From assembly GCF_000368865.1 (NCBI RefSeq), contig NZ_KB849725.1:116438-180437 (forward strand): 64,000 nucleotides of DNA, read 5' to 3'. The translations under genes were made by a program, and so were the position numbers. Below the pieces are notes generated by a model, which did no database searches, was not told the origin of the DNA, and was given only the letters and a program-made list of their open reading frames with translations. Position 1 is the first letter of the stretch. The number at the start of each line of letters is the position of its first letter. Positions 18,052-26,228 of the stretch are shown here, in pieces. Origin of the DNA: Acinetobacter bouvetii DSM 14964 = CIP 107468. GTDB taxonomy: Bacteria; Pseudomonadota; Gammaproteobacteria; Pseudomonadales; Moraxellaceae.

Positions 18052-18717
18052 ATGCAGCTGCTCATCGCCAATAAAAATTATTCCAGCTGGTCCATGCGCC
18101 CTTGGCTGGTGCTGAAAGCGTTTGACTTGCCGTTTGAAGAGGTCATGATCGCGTTTTCTGCGCAGCCGCATGGCGGCGAATTTAAGCAAAAAGTGCTGAG
18201 CATCAATCCGAATGGCAAAGTGCCGGTTTTGCTTGATGACGGCCAGATGATCTGGGATTCTCTGGCCATTTGCGAATACTTGGCGGAAAAATTCCCTCAG
18301 TTGCCGCTGTGGCCAGCAGACTTGGCTTTACGGATCCGCGCGCGCTGTATTTCGGCCGAAATGCATAGCGGATTCATGTGTTTGCGCAGCCAGTGCGGAA
18401 TGAATATCCGTGCAGATTTAAAGGCATTAGGCGCAAAGTTGTGGGCGGAGGATGAAGGCCTGTGCAAAGATGTGGCGCGCATCGAGCAGATTTGGACATC
18501 GCGTCCAAGTTTAGACCGCTTTCTGTGCGGGGCATTTTCAATTGCAGACGCTTTTTATGCGCCAGTCGTGATGCGTTTGAAAACTTATGGGCTGCCGGTC
18601 AGTGATTCAGCGCAGCGCTATATGGCGCTGATGATGGCGTATCCTGCTGTTCAGCAATGGGTGCAAAGCGCAGTGGCTGAACCGATGCGGATCGGGTATT
18701 TGGAAGCCGATCGTTAA
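18052..18717 (+). CDS. Glutathione S-transferase family protein
   Basis: A 221-residue protein with an N-terminal thioredoxin fold (NKNYSSWSMRPWLVLKAF) carrying serines suitable for glutathione activation, then NPNGKVPVLLDDG and the ESLAICEYLAE-equivalent DSLAICEYLAEKFP, followed by an all-helical C-terminal domain. The 18052 ATG is favoured because GGAG lies 7 bases upstream; a further ATG one codon earlier and a TTG overlapping the dsbD stop are less likely. Substrate unknown. Its position behind dsbD suggests thiol redox or detoxification. Confidence 0.86.
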   Translation: MQLLIANKNYSSWSMRPWLVLKAFDLPFEEVMIAFSAQPHGGEFKQKVLSINPNGKVPVLLDDGQMIWDSLAICEYLAEKFPQLPLWPADLALRIRARCISAEMHSGFMCLRSQCGMNIRADLKALGAKLWAEDEGLCKDVARIEQIWTSRPSLDRFLCGAFSIADAFYAPVVMRLKTYGLPVSDSAQRYMALMMAYPAVQQWVQSAVAEPMRIGYLEADR

Positions 18718-18726
18718 TCGGGTTCT

Positions 18727-19836
18727 TTATACCGCCGGCTCAGACGCTGCAAAATAAATTTTAACTGCATTCCGTCCGCTGGCTTTGGCCTGGTACAGCG
18801 CTTTATCCGCCTGGCTGAGCAGCTGCTGCGGGCGCGATTCCGCTGCCGCAATGGCTATGCCAAAACTGGCGGTAATTTGAATGCGCTGCCCTTCATCTGA
18901 AAACAGTTCAATCTGTTCAATCGCGGAGCGGCAGCGTTCAGCAATCTGCTGCGCCTGCTCTAAGCTGGAGTGATGCAGGATTAAGATAAACTCTTCCCCG
19001 CCAAACCGTCCAACAACATCTGTGCCGCGTAAAAGCTGGCTCAGGATTGCGCTCACTTTTACCAAGGCTTCATCGCCTTTATGATGTCCGTACTGATCAT
19101 TGATATGCTTAAAATGATCCAGATCCAGCAGCACCAGCGCATAATTTTCATGCACAGGATGATTTAACTGATCAAGGCACTGATTGATGCTGCGGCGGTT
19201 GAATAAATTGGTCAGCGGATCCATTTGGCTCAGCTGCTGAATCAAGTGTTCGCGGTGCCGCCACTGGCTCAGCAGAACTTCAAACAGGATTAGGCAAGTG
19301 CATAAGATGGGCGCGATAAAAAACAGCATCGACAGCAGCCAAAAATGATTGCTGTAATAATGGTCACTGATTTGAAACAGCGGGCCATAACTTAAGCTGC
19401 CGGTATAGCTGAGGTAAGCGCTGCCGATTAAATATAATGTAGCCGGTATGAATGCGCTGTATACAATCACGCGCGGCAGAAGCACGAGGCCCACTGCGAC
19501 CAGGCTGACGTAGGAAATCATGGTGGCGGGGCTGAGCACGCCAATCAGATAGCCGTCCCGGCAAAGGGAAATAACAAACAGCCCGACTGATAAGTAGGGC
19601 AGGGTCAGCTTGACCCAGCGTTTGTGCTGCCAAGCATAGCAGGGCCAGATCAGCATCAGCAGCAGGATGAAAAAAATGCTGTTCAAGCTAAGTTGCAGCT
19701 GAACGAGCGGAACATTCACCCATTGCCAAACACTCGGCGTGAGCAAGACAAAGGATTTCCAGATGATCCATGTCAGATGAACCGCCGCTCCTAAAAAAAG
19801 CATCAATACGCATTTTTTGAGGATATTCCAGTTCAT
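18727..19836 (-). CDS. Membrane-bound diguanylate cyclase (GGDEF)
   Basis: A 369-residue protein with about six hydrophobic helices in the first 200 residues, followed by a cytoplasmic GGDEF domain. The catalytic loop reads GRFGGEEFILIL, a GGEEF variant compatible with cyclase activity. RGTD five residues before it is the RxxD inhibitory I-site, so product feedback is expected. DPLTNLFNRRSI opens the domain as usual. I predict cyclic di-GMP synthesis in response to an unknown membrane signal. The ATG at 19834-19836 is preferred since AAGGCGAAG precedes it; in-frame codons further upstream have no better ribosome site. Confidence 0.9.
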   Translation of the reverse strand: MNWNILKKCVLMLFLGAAVHLTWIIWKSFVLLTPSVWQWVNVPLVQLQLSLNSIFFILLLMLIWPCYAWQHKRWVKLTLPYLSVGLFVISLCRDGYLIGVLSPATMISYVSLVAVGLVLLPRVIVYSAFIPATLYLIGSAYLSYTGSLSYGPLFQISDHYYSNHFWLLSMLFFIAPILCTCLILFEVLLSQWRHREHLIQQLSQMDPLTNLFNRRSINQCLDQLNHPVHENYALVLLDLDHFKHINDQYGHHKGDEALVKVSAILSQLLRGTDVVGRFGGEEFILILHHSSLEQAQQIAERCRSAIEQIELFSDEGQRIQITASFGIAIAAAESRPQQLLSQADKALYQAKASGRNAVKIYFAASEPAV

Positions 19837-20160
19837 AATGACTTCGCCTTCGAGCATATATTTCCTAATTTTCTGCTTCGAGAGGGCTTGGCCTTTGGGC
19901 GGAGGTATCTTCATACGCGTGCATTCGCCTTTATATTAATTATATTTTTTTCTTTAAGTTTATACAGATAGGATTATTTAATTCTAAAATAGCATGCTTT
20001 ACCGGTGTTGGTGATGATTATTTTTTACTCTCCAGTCGTGAGGGCAAAAATCAATAATTGTTCTAAATATGAGACGGTGTGTCTTAATACTGATGATTAT
20101 CTCATTCATGATTTTTTGTAAACTGCACTTAATCAAGAAATTTAAGAAACAGGGTTAATC
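19837..20160. other. Divergent intergenic region, cyclase / azoreductase
   Basis: 324 bp, AT-rich, no gene. It should contain promoters for both neighbours. I see no clear regulator palindrome and no RNA hairpin. Confidence 0.45.
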
Positions 20161-20727
20161 ATGAAAGTTCTGCATATCGATTCCAGCATCATGGGTGATG
20201 CTTCTGTATCCCGCCAGCTGAGCCAAGCCATTGTTGCGCAGCTGAAAGAAAAGCATGCAGATGCGCAAGTGGATTATTTAGATTTGGCGCAGCAGCCGAT
20301 TGCGCATTTAACTGCTGAAATCCTGATGGGTAAAGATGCAGAACAGGCGGCTTTGGGCGAACAGATTATTCAGCAGTATTTAGATGCGGATGTCGTTGTG
20401 GTCGGCGCTGCCATGTATAACTTTGGCTTGTCTTCCGCGCTGAAAGCATGGATTGACCGCATCAGTGTGGCAGGCAAAACATTTAAATATACTGAAAATG
20501 GCCCTGTGGGTTTAGCGGGCGGTAAAAAAGCCTATATCGCCAGCAGCCGCGGCGGTGTCTATGGGGAAAACAGCCCCGTTGATTTTCAGGAAGGCATGCT
20601 GAAAACGGTATTTGGCTTTACTGGCGTCAATGATGTGGAAATTATCCGTGCAGAAGGGGTCAACATGGGGGCGGAGCTCAAAGACAAAGCCATGGCGGAT
20701 GCAATGACTAAAATTCAGGCAATTTAA
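20161..20727 (+). CDS. azoR: FMN-dependent NADH-azoreductase
   Basis: A 188-residue flavodoxin-fold quinone/azo reductase. The N-terminus KVLHIDSSIMGDASVSRQLSQ supplies the FMN phosphate loop. Further conserved blocks are VVVGAAMYNFGLSSALKAWIDRI (substrate/FMN site, the P-M-Y-N-F equivalent) and the SSRGGVY segment. It reduces quinones and azo dyes with NADH and is usually thought to protect against electrophiles. It has its own promoter region and terminator. Confidence 0.92.
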   Translation: MKVLHIDSSIMGDASVSRQLSQAIVAQLKEKHADAQVDYLDLAQQPIAHLTAEILMGKDAEQAALGEQIIQQYLDADVVVVGAAMYNFGLSSALKAWIDRISVAGKTFKYTENGPVGLAGGKKAYIASSRGGVYGENSPVDFQEGMLKTVFGFTGVNDVEIIRAEGVNMGAELKDKAMADAMTKIQAI

Positions 20728-20775
20728 CGTATTTCCTCGGCTGAAGCCTCTCCCTTCAATGGATTCAGCATTTGT

Positions 20776-20803
20776 ATGGTCAGCTTCGGCTGACCATTTT
20801 TTT
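20776..20803 (+). terminator. Terminator after azoR
   Basis: Eight-bp stem TGGTCAGC / GCTGACCA with a TTCG tetraloop and a following T-run. Confidence 0.9.
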
Positions 20804-20837
20804 GTCAGGCCGCCCAGCTCTTCAGCCAGCAGCTGGC

Positions 20838-21749
20838 TTAATCGCGGTCTAGGCGGTGGGCAAAGTCCGACAGATCGGCCAAAGCGCGCTGGCCCTCTTC
20901 AAACCATGCGCTGAACATCTGAAAGTTGTGCCACATGCCTGTGTAAATTTTAAATTCAACATCTACACCGGCCTCATCCGCTTTATCTTTAAAGCGCTGC
21001 GCATCATCCAGCAAAATTTCTTTAGAACCCGCTTGCACATGGATCGGCGGCAATCCAGCCAACTCTGCAAAAAATGGCGAAACACAGGGATCTGCGCGGT
21101 CGACTGATTTCGGCAGATAATAGTCAATGCCAGCTTCCAGCGCTTCAATACTCAGCAGGGCATCATGCTTGCGGTTAAAGCGCAGCGACTCGCTGCTTAA
21201 GGTTAAATCCAAAAACGGCGACATTAAAATCAGCCCGCTGACTTGCGGCAACGCGTCTTTCTGGATCCGAAGCGCCAGCGCCAAAGCCAGATTGGCGCCG
21301 CAGGAATCGCCCGACAGGATGATATCTTTAGCCTGTATGCCTTGATCCAGCAGCTGGCAATACACATCAAACAGCGCCTCCAGCGCTTCAGGATACTGAT
21401 GCTCCGGAGACAGCGGATAATCCAGATGCAGCACCTGCATCTGCGTGCGCGCCGCCACTTGGGTCAAGAACGCGCGGTGGGTATTCATGGAGCCCAGGAA
21501 AAAAGCGCCGCCGTGAATATGGAAAATCAGCTGGGTGGATTCATTTTGCGGTTTGAGTTCTTCGGCGCGGAGGCCTGCCAGGCGCAGCGGGCGGATGCGG
21601 ATATCCGGATTTTGCGGAATGATCCGGCAAAGCTGCTCCAGCGTAAAACGCATTGTGCTGGGCGGTAAGTTCAACTGGCTTGGCGCGCGGATCGCCGTCT
21701 TGAGAAAGCGTTCTGTAAATAATTGTTTAGTCAGCGGGGATATTTTCAT
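20838..21749 (-). CDS. HSL-family alpha/beta-hydrolase (acetyl-esterase-like)
   Basis: A 303-residue esterase of the hormone-sensitive-lipase group. FHIHGGAFFLGS gives the HGG oxyanion-hole motif, and the nucleophile elbow is SGDSCGANLAL (Ser within GDSCG). The acidic residue is probably in GSKEILLDDA, and the catalytic histidine in MWHNFQMF. No signal peptide is visible, so it is cytoplasmic. It probably hydrolyses short acyl esters; the natural substrate is unknown. Confidence 0.9.
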   Translation of the reverse strand: MKISPLTKQLFTERFLKTAIRAPSQLNLPPSTMRFTLEQLCRIIPQNPDIRIRPLRLAGLRAEELKPQNESTQLIFHIHGGAFFLGSMNTHRAFLTQVAARTQMQVLHLDYPLSPEHQYPEALEALFDVYCQLLDQGIQAKDIILSGDSCGANLALALALRIQKDALPQVSGLILMSPFLDLTLSSESLRFNRKHDALLSIEALEAGIDYYLPKSVDRADPCVSPFFAELAGLPPIHVQAGSKEILLDDAQRFKDKADEAGVDVEFKIYTGMWHNFQMFSAWFEEGQRALADLSDFAHRLDRD

Positions 21750-21904
21750 ATTGTTTCCATCTTTTTATCTTTTTTGGCCAGTGTTTGCTTATTTACCAAC
21801 ACAAGTTACAAGGTTACACTAAATGGTCACATTCAAAAATTGCAAATTTGTTGTGAGTTTTTAATAATTAAGCTGTCTATACCAGACCAGGGAAATAAAC
21901 AAAA

Positions 21905-22342
21905 ATGAAAAAAATTGCGCTAGCATTGGGATTGCTCGGGTTAACTGTATTTGCAAACGCTGCAGACCCTTTAAATGGCACATCTTGGAAAACGATTGAC
22001 GATAAAACCAAGCAGCCGAAAGCCATTGTGAAATTTACTGAACAAAAGAATGGAACATTGACTGCCAGCATTCAAAACATTTTGACCAAAGGTGAAGAAA
22101 ATGCCTGCACAAAATGCGAAGGCCCGTACCATAACAAGTCTCTGAAAGGCTTGCGTATTGTCAGCGGCTTGAAAAATGCCGGCGGCGGCAGCTATGAAGA
22201 CGGCACGATTTTAGATCCGCAATCAGGTAAAACTTACCGCCTGAAAGGCCAGATTGCAGACGGCGGCAAAAAGCTTGAGCTTCGCGGATTCATTGGGGTA
22301 GCTGTGCTTGGGCGCAACCAAACCTGGATTCGCGCAAACTGA
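21905..22342 (+). CDS. DUF2147 periplasmic protein
   Basis: A 145-residue secreted protein with a signal peptide cleaved near VFANAADP. The mature chain has the DUF2147 pattern: LNGTSWKTIDDKTKQPKAIVKF, then an acidic-lysine stretch with two cysteines (NACTKCEGP), then DGTILDPQSGKTYRLKGQI and LELRGFIGVAVLGRNQTWIR. The family probably forms a small beta-barrel; function unknown. Two close cysteines could form a disulfide. Confidence 0.9.
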   Translation: MKKIALALGLLGLTVFANAADPLNGTSWKTIDDKTKQPKAIVKFTEQKNGTLTASIQNILTKGEENACTKCEGPYHNKSLKGLRIVSGLKNAGGGSYEDGTILDPQSGKTYRLKGQIADGGKKLELRGFIGVAVLGRNQTWIRAN

Positions 22343-22411
22343 TAGCGGCCGTGCTTTGATGCCCGCCTAGGGCGCTGAGCCAAAAGGCGGCTCAGGCTCT
22401 GAATAGCCATA

Positions 22412-22444
22412 AAAAAAACCAGCTTTTTACAGCTGGTTTTTTAA
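22412..22444. terminator. Bidirectional terminator, DUF2147 gene / YffB-like gene
   Basis: Stem AACCAGCT / AGCTGGTT flanked by eight A's and six T's, sited between convergent genes. Confidence 0.88.
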
Positions 22445-22472
22445 TGGCTTGTGACTAAGGATAAAACAAGGC

Positions 22473-22820
22473 TTATTTTAAATTGCGGTAGGCTTGTTCA
22501 TCAAAACCGACAATCAGGCCTTGTTCTGTCTGCAGCACAGGACGTTTAATCATGCTGCTGTGCGCAGTCAAGGTTTCAATCAAATTTGCCTCACTGGCAA
22601 GGGCTGCCTGCTGTTCGGCCTCATTCAGCTTTTTCCATGTGGTGCCTTTCTTATTTAAAATAAGGTCTGCGCCTTTGGCATCCAGCCACGCTTTGACGGT
22701 TGCCGCATCAACCGCCTGCTTTTTATAGTCATGAAATTCATAGGCGAGCCCCAATTCATTCAGCAGGTCGAAGGCTTTTTTCATGGCGCTGCAGTTTTTG
22801 ATGCCGTAAATCTTAAGCAT
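22473..22820 (-). CDS. ArsC-family protein, YffB type
   Basis: A 115-residue thioredoxin-fold protein. The start MLKIYGIKNCSAMKKAFDLL holds the family cysteine (Cys10) in a C-x-x-M rather than a C-x-x-C motif. GTTWKKLNEAEQ and MIKRPVLQTEQGLIVGFDE are YffB/Spx/ArsC landmarks. YffB is thought to be a glutathione-linked thiol reductase, not an arsenate reductase. The ATG at 22818-22820 with GGATG upstream is preferred over an earlier ATG that adds 13 hydrophobic residues. About 330 bp upstream lies a probable regulatory RNA on the same strand. Confidence 0.88.
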   Translation of the reverse strand: MLKIYGIKNCSAMKKAFDLLNELGLAYEFHDYKKQAVDAATVKAWLDAKGADLILNKKGTTWKKLNEAEQQAALASEANLIETLTAHSSMIKRPVLQTEQGLIVGFDEQAYRNLK

Positions 22821-23154
22821 TGGGATACATCCTAAAAAATAAATCATGCAATGCCCCACAGATTAACCAAAAATGCCGGAAAGCTCTATCTTCTGCATCC
22901 GCCTTTTCATGATTTAAAAATGGATAGCGCGGACGGAAAGGCTGTCATGAAATGGACATGTAGAGGCTTTAGACTATGCTTTAAGAACAATAATCCAAGA
23001 GCATGGCAGGGGAATCCCCCGCATGATAATAACAAAACTGTAAAATGAGACGAAGCGCATTGAATGCACAGCGCAGAAGATCAAAATGAAAAGGATAAAC
23101 AAAAAAAGCTGTGCGGATCTTTACTGAGCGGAAGATTGAGAATGCAGGGGCCGG
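22821..23154. other. Intergenic region upstream of the YffB-like gene
   Basis: About 330 bp between the YffB-like gene and the terminator of the noncoding RNA, all on the minus-strand side. Short open frames occur, but none has a plausible ribosome site or composition. A small GGGG-AAT-CCCC inverted repeat lies near 23010. Probably promoter/leader sequence for the YffB-like gene. Confidence 0.45.
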
Positions 23155-23312
23155 AAAAGAGAAAACCCGCATTTAATCATCCTGATCATGCGGGTCTCAG
23201 TACAACGTCCATTGTCACATCCTTGAAAAATAAACCCAATCATGAGCTTATTTTTGCTTTCTTCCTACGGCGTCCTATCCCTTCGTGTCATCCTGACAAG
23301 TCCCTGTGCCGT
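23155..23312 (-). ncRNA. Probable CsrB/RsmX/Y/Z-type CsrA-sequestering RNA (A)
   Basis: A minus-strand noncoding locus of about 158 nt with eight GGA triplets, read as TCC on the plus strand at 23180, 23208, 23220, 23263, 23273, 23278, 23291 and 23301. Three are the loop of short stems: UGUCA-GGA-UGACA (23286-23298), ACAAU-GGAC-GUUGU (23202-23215) and AUCA-GGA-UGAU (23176-23186), the last nested in the terminator loop. ACGGC (23308-23312) pairs with GCCGU (23267-23271) to close the 5' domain. The 3' end is an 8-bp GC-rich terminator stem (23165-23195) followed by a U-rich run. A weak -10 (CATTAT, 23319-23324) puts the 5' end near 23312. No protein is encoded. RNAs of this design bind and titrate CsrA/RsmA. 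The class is inferred from structure; there is no homology search behind it. Confidence 0.78.
23165..23195 (-). terminator. Terminator of noncoding RNA A, with GGA in its loop
   Basis: Stem ACCCGCAT / ATGCGGGT enclosing a second small stem with a GGA loop. On the minus strand it is followed by TTTTCTCTTTT. Confidence 0.85.
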
Positions 23313-23384
23313 GCGACAATAATGCACTGAATTGAATGTCAGTAAAATCTGCTAAAACGGCAGGGCTTGTGCGAAATCGTCGTT

Positions 23385-23412
23385 AATTCAGTAAACACTT
23401 GTTTACTGAATT
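23385..23412 (-). promoter_or_regulatory. 28-bp palindrome, candidate GacA-type activator site for RNA A
   Basis: Perfect 12-bp arms (AATTCAGTAAAC / GTTTACTGAATT) around ACTT. The core is GTAA-N8-TTAC, the same spacing as the pseudomonad GacA box TGTAAG-N6-CTTACA. Its centre lies about 86 bp upstream of the predicted start of RNA A. It follows the xthA stop but has no T-run, so it does not look like a terminator. The activator is inferred. Confidence 0.6.
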
Positions 23413-23423
23413 GGACAGAAGAT

Positions 23424-24242
23424 TTAAAGTTTATAGTCGATAATCACGGGCGCGTGATCGCTGAACCATTCATCCTTAAACACCCAGGCATTGACGGTGC
23501 GGTCTTTCCAGTCCGGTGAGCAGGCGTGGTAATCAATACGCCAGCCCACGTTTTTTGCGCGCGCCTGCCCGCGGTTGGACCACCACGAGTACAGCTCAGC
23601 TTCTTTGCGCACTTCACGGAAGGTATCGACATAGCCCAAATCATCATAAATATGATCCAGCCATGCGCGTTCGTGCGGCAGGCAGCCGGAAGACTTCTGG
23701 TTGCCGGACCAGTTTTTAATATCGATGCGCTTGTGCACAATGTTGTAGTCGCCGCAAACGATGATGGATTTATCCTCATCGCGCCATTGCTTCAGAATTT
23801 TTGCATATTCTTCCAAGAAGTGATCTTTGCGCGCCTGCGCCTCATCGCCTGAAGAGCCGGACGGCAGGTACAGCGAGCAGATGTGTACCGATTTTTCGAG
23901 ACCTAAATCAAATTCAGCAGCAATGAAACGCCCTTGCGAATCGGCCAGTTCAAAACCCAAACCGTCAGTCACGGAAAGGAAAGGCAAGCGGCTGTAGATG
24001 GCGGTGCCCGCATACCCTGCGCGTTCTGCAGGGAACAGGTGGGTATGCCAGCCTTCCGGTTTGAATTTATCCGTCCACTGCGCATGAGTAATGCGGCTTT
24101 CCTGCATGCAGATCACGTCGGCATCAGACTGTTCCAGCCATTCCAGCAAGCCTTTGGTCACAGAAGAGCGTAAGCCGTTGACGTTAATTGAAACCACTCT
24201 TAGAATTTTTTGATCACTTGGATAGCTAGTCTTTGGTATCAT
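23424..24242 (-). CDS. xthA: Exodeoxyribonuclease III
   Basis: Endonuclease/exonuclease/phosphatase-fold enzyme that cleaves abasic sites and trims 3' blocks in base excision repair. The 272 residues carry VVSINVNGLRSSV (metal-site Asn), DVICMQESRI (catalytic Glu), SLYLPSGSSG, VCGDYNIVHKRIDI (Asp/Asn pair), GWRIDYHACSP and the C-terminal SDHAPVIIDY (catalytic Asp-His). The ATG at 24240-24242 is used; an upstream in-frame ATG would run into pyrE. It is divergent from pyrE with only 39 bp between starts. Confidence 0.93.
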   Translation of the reverse strand: MIPKTSYPSDQKILRVVSINVNGLRSSVTKGLLEWLEQSDADVICMQESRITHAQWTDKFKPEGWHTHLFPAERAGYAGTAIYSRLPFLSVTDGLGFELADSQGRFIAAEFDLGLEKSVHICSLYLPSGSSGDEAQARKDHFLEEYAKILKQWRDEDKSIIVCGDYNIVHKRIDIKNWSGNQKSSGCLPHERAWLDHIYDDLGYVDTFREVRKEAELYSWWSNRGQARAKNVGWRIDYHACSPDWKDRTVNAWVFKDEWFSDHAPVIIDYKL

Positions 24243-24281
24243 GCTCAGGTTTAACCTCAACTTAGAAAAATGGAGCACCCC

Positions 24282-24932
24282 ATGACAGCGCAAGCGGCAT
24301 TTAACCCACAGGCTTTTATCGAACTCGCCTTATCACGCGGTGTGCTTAAATTTGGTGAGTTTACTTTAAAATCGGGCCGCGTGAGTCCTTATTTTTTCAA
24401 TGCGGGCCTGCTGAATGACGGCGAAGCTTTATCATTGCTGGCTTCGGGCTATGCAGCAAAATTAACAGAATGCGATAACGTAGACGTTATTTTTGGCCCT
24501 GCATACAAAGGCATTCCATTTGTCGCAGCGGCTGCCGTGGCTTTATCGCAAAATCATGGCGTAAGTGTGCCATGGGGCTTTAACCGCAAAGAAGCTAAAG
24601 ATCACGGCGAAGGCGGTGTATTGGTTGGCGCGTCGGTTGCGGGCAAAAAAGTCTGGATTATTGATGATGTGATTACGGCGGGTACAGCCATCCGTGAAGT
24701 CGTGTCGATTCTGAAAAATGCCGGCGCGCAAATCGCAGGTGTTCTGGTGGCGCTGGACCGTCAGGAAAAGGGGCAGGGTACTTTGTCCGCGATTCAGGAA
24801 GTGCAAAAAGAATTAGAAATTCCTGTGCATGCGTTAATTACCATGAAAGATTTGATGACTTTCTTAGATGCTAAAGGCAAAACTGAAGCTTTGGCGAAAA
24901 TGGAAGCGTACCGTGTGAAATACGGCATTTAA
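24282..24932 (+). CDS. pyrE: Orotate phosphoribosyltransferase
   Basis: Transfers phosphoribose from PRPP to orotate to make OMP in pyrimidine synthesis. The 216-residue protein shows [14 protein letters not shown] at the orotate site, the flexible lysine-rich loop [12 protein letters not shown], and the PRPP signature [16 protein letters not shown]. The ATG at 24282 fits a GGAG 6 bases upstream; the in-frame ATG 12 bases earlier overlaps that ribosome site. A hairpin terminator follows. Confidence 0.96.
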   Translation: MTAQAAFNPQAFIELALSRGVLKFGEFTLKSGRVSPYFFNAGLLNDGEALSLLASGYAAKLTECDNVDVIFGPAYKGIPFVAAAAVALSQNHGVSVPWGFNRKEAKDHGEGGVLVGASVAGKKVWIIDDVITAGTAIREVVSILKNAGAQIAGVLVALDRQEKGQGTLSAIQEVQKELEIPVHALITMKDLMTFLDAKGKTEALAKMEAYRVKYGI

Positions 24933-24944
24933 TTTTTTAGTGAT

Positions 24945-24972
24945 AAAAAAGGCAGCAATAGCTGCCTTTTTT
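24945..24972 (+). terminator. Terminator after pyrE
   Basis: Stem GGCAGC / GCTGCC with loop AATA, six A's before and six T's after. Confidence 0.88.
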
Positions 24973-25180
24973 ATGATTTGTTGAAAGCACAATGATTGAA
25001 TCAAACTAATGAAAAATGTGGATCAGTCGTTGACTAATAGGCGTGGAGCGTGAAGAATTATTAAAAAAAGCCAAAGATAATTATTTTAGGTTTTTGATTT
25101 AATGTAAGGTTATGAATTAAATAAATAATTTAAAATATTTCGTATGGCGCGTATTATGTTAATTTTAGAAAAACTAACAA

Positions 25181-25822
25181 TCAATTGCTTATAGTTCTTA
25201 TAAAACCTTGCCCAGTTTTTTTATCTTGAATAAATAAATCAAAGGATGATGTTATAGAGTTATCTATACGCTTTTGTGTTGTATAAAAAAATTTTAATAA
25301 CTCCGTGTGATAATTATAAAAATCCTCAAAATTTAAGAAATTTCCTGCTTTTCTCAAAGAATTTACAAATAATTGATAAATCGGGTCGTCAGGCGTTCCT
25401 TCAAAAAGAGAAAAATGTGCATACATAGGATTAATTACTTCATATTCAATATAATTTTTTTGAATTGATAGATGAATAACTTCTACTTTTCCTAACGTAA
25501 ATAGAGAAAAAAAGGCTGTTCCTGTTGCATGCTGTACAGGTTTACCAGCACTTAAATACATAGCTCTTGCTACTTGAGCTACCTGTAAAAAATCCCAATT
25601 GTTCTGTTTCGCATAAATCTCTAATACTTCATGAAAGTAATACATCAGTAAAACATCACCTGAAACAGTAATTGCGCCATATTCCCAATACTTAATTTTC
25701 TTATAGTCATCCACCACTGTTCTTGCAGGCAAGCCTGTAAACGGTTCGCACTCTATAGTCAGCCGATGATCACCGGTAAGAATAATGTAATCATTGAGAT
25801 TTATGGCAACGGTCAATGTCAT
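25181..25822 (-). CDS. Proteasome-subunit-like (Ntn-hydrolase fold?) protein of unknown function
   Basis: A 213-residue protein I cannot name. After the initiator Met it starts TLTVAINLNDYIILTGDHRLT, then KKIKYWEYGAITVSGDVLLMYYFHEVL. This order (N-terminal Thr, hydrophobic strand, GD-x-R/Q, a lysine near residue 41, a second strand ending in SGD or GFAG, then a helix) closely parallels the N-terminus of HslV/proteasome beta subunits, where Thr2 becomes the nucleophile. No pro-peptide is present. The gene is AT-rich compared with the core genes and is divergent from the toxin-like gene. The fold call is an inference from pattern only. Confidence 0.6.
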   Translation of the reverse strand: MTLTVAINLNDYIILTGDHRLTIECEPFTGLPARTVVDDYKKIKYWEYGAITVSGDVLLMYYFHEVLEIYAKQNNWDFLQVAQVARAMYLSAGKPVQHATGTAFFSLFTLGKVEVIHLSIQKNYIEYEVINPMYAHFSLFEGTPDDPIYQLFVNSLRKAGNFLNFEDFYNYHTELLKFFYTTQKRIDNSITSSFDLFIQDKKTGQGFIRTISN

Positions 25823-25898
25823 ATTGTGATGGAGTTTTCAAAGAATAGAATTGTATAATCAAACCATAAAATAAAAATTATTAAAAAGGTTGAACCCT

Positions 25899-26228
25899 AT
25901 GGGTGGAAAATTTGAAGTAAAAGCAGGTCAACATCAATTTAAATCAGGTGAACAAGTTGTGAGCCATATTCCTATATTGCCAGTATTCCAGAATGGTTTA
26001 TTTAATTTGAGTGTACAGCTTACTGATGGTGAAAATATTCCTCATAAAAACAAAGCATACTTTGCTGTAACTGAATCAGGAAAAATGATTGAAGGTATTA
26101 CAGATGATAAGGGGTATACATCACCAATTTATACAGAAAAAGAAGAAAATATTAGTTTTCATCTAATTGATAAATATACATATGAAGAAGAAGAACCATG
26201 TCAAATCTTACGCAAGATTAAAAATTAA
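25899..26228 (+). CDS. N-terminal part of a putative T6SS-type cargo effector
   Basis: A 109-residue open frame with AAGG 9 bases before the ATG. It has a beta-rich domain: FNLSVQLTDGENIPHKNKAYFAVTESGKMIEGITDDKGYTSPIYT, the 'Y-x-I-x-x-x-x-G-x-x-x-x-G-x-T-D-x-x-G-x-T' pattern common at the N-terminal side of type VI secretion cargo proteins. The frame ends soon after a GAAGAAGAAGAACC stretch. The next frame then continues with a sequence that reads naturally on from it, so this and the following entry are probably one gene broken by a one-base shift. AT-rich, so likely acquired. Confidence 0.6.
   Translation: MGGKFEVKAGQHQFKSGEQVVSHIPILPVFQNGLFNLSVQLTDGENIPHKNKAYFAVTESGKMIEGITDDKGYTSPIYTEKEENISFHLIDKYTYEEEEPCQILRKIKN

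Noticed and set aside
23064..23330. 88-residue plus-strand open frame across RNA A
   Set aside because: It is antisense to the structured RNA and covers its terminator. No ribosome site or family pattern.
23385..23412. Palindrome as the xthA terminator
   Set aside because: There is no T-run after it on the minus strand, and its GTA-N10-TAC spacing repeats upstream of RNA B, so an operator is more likely.
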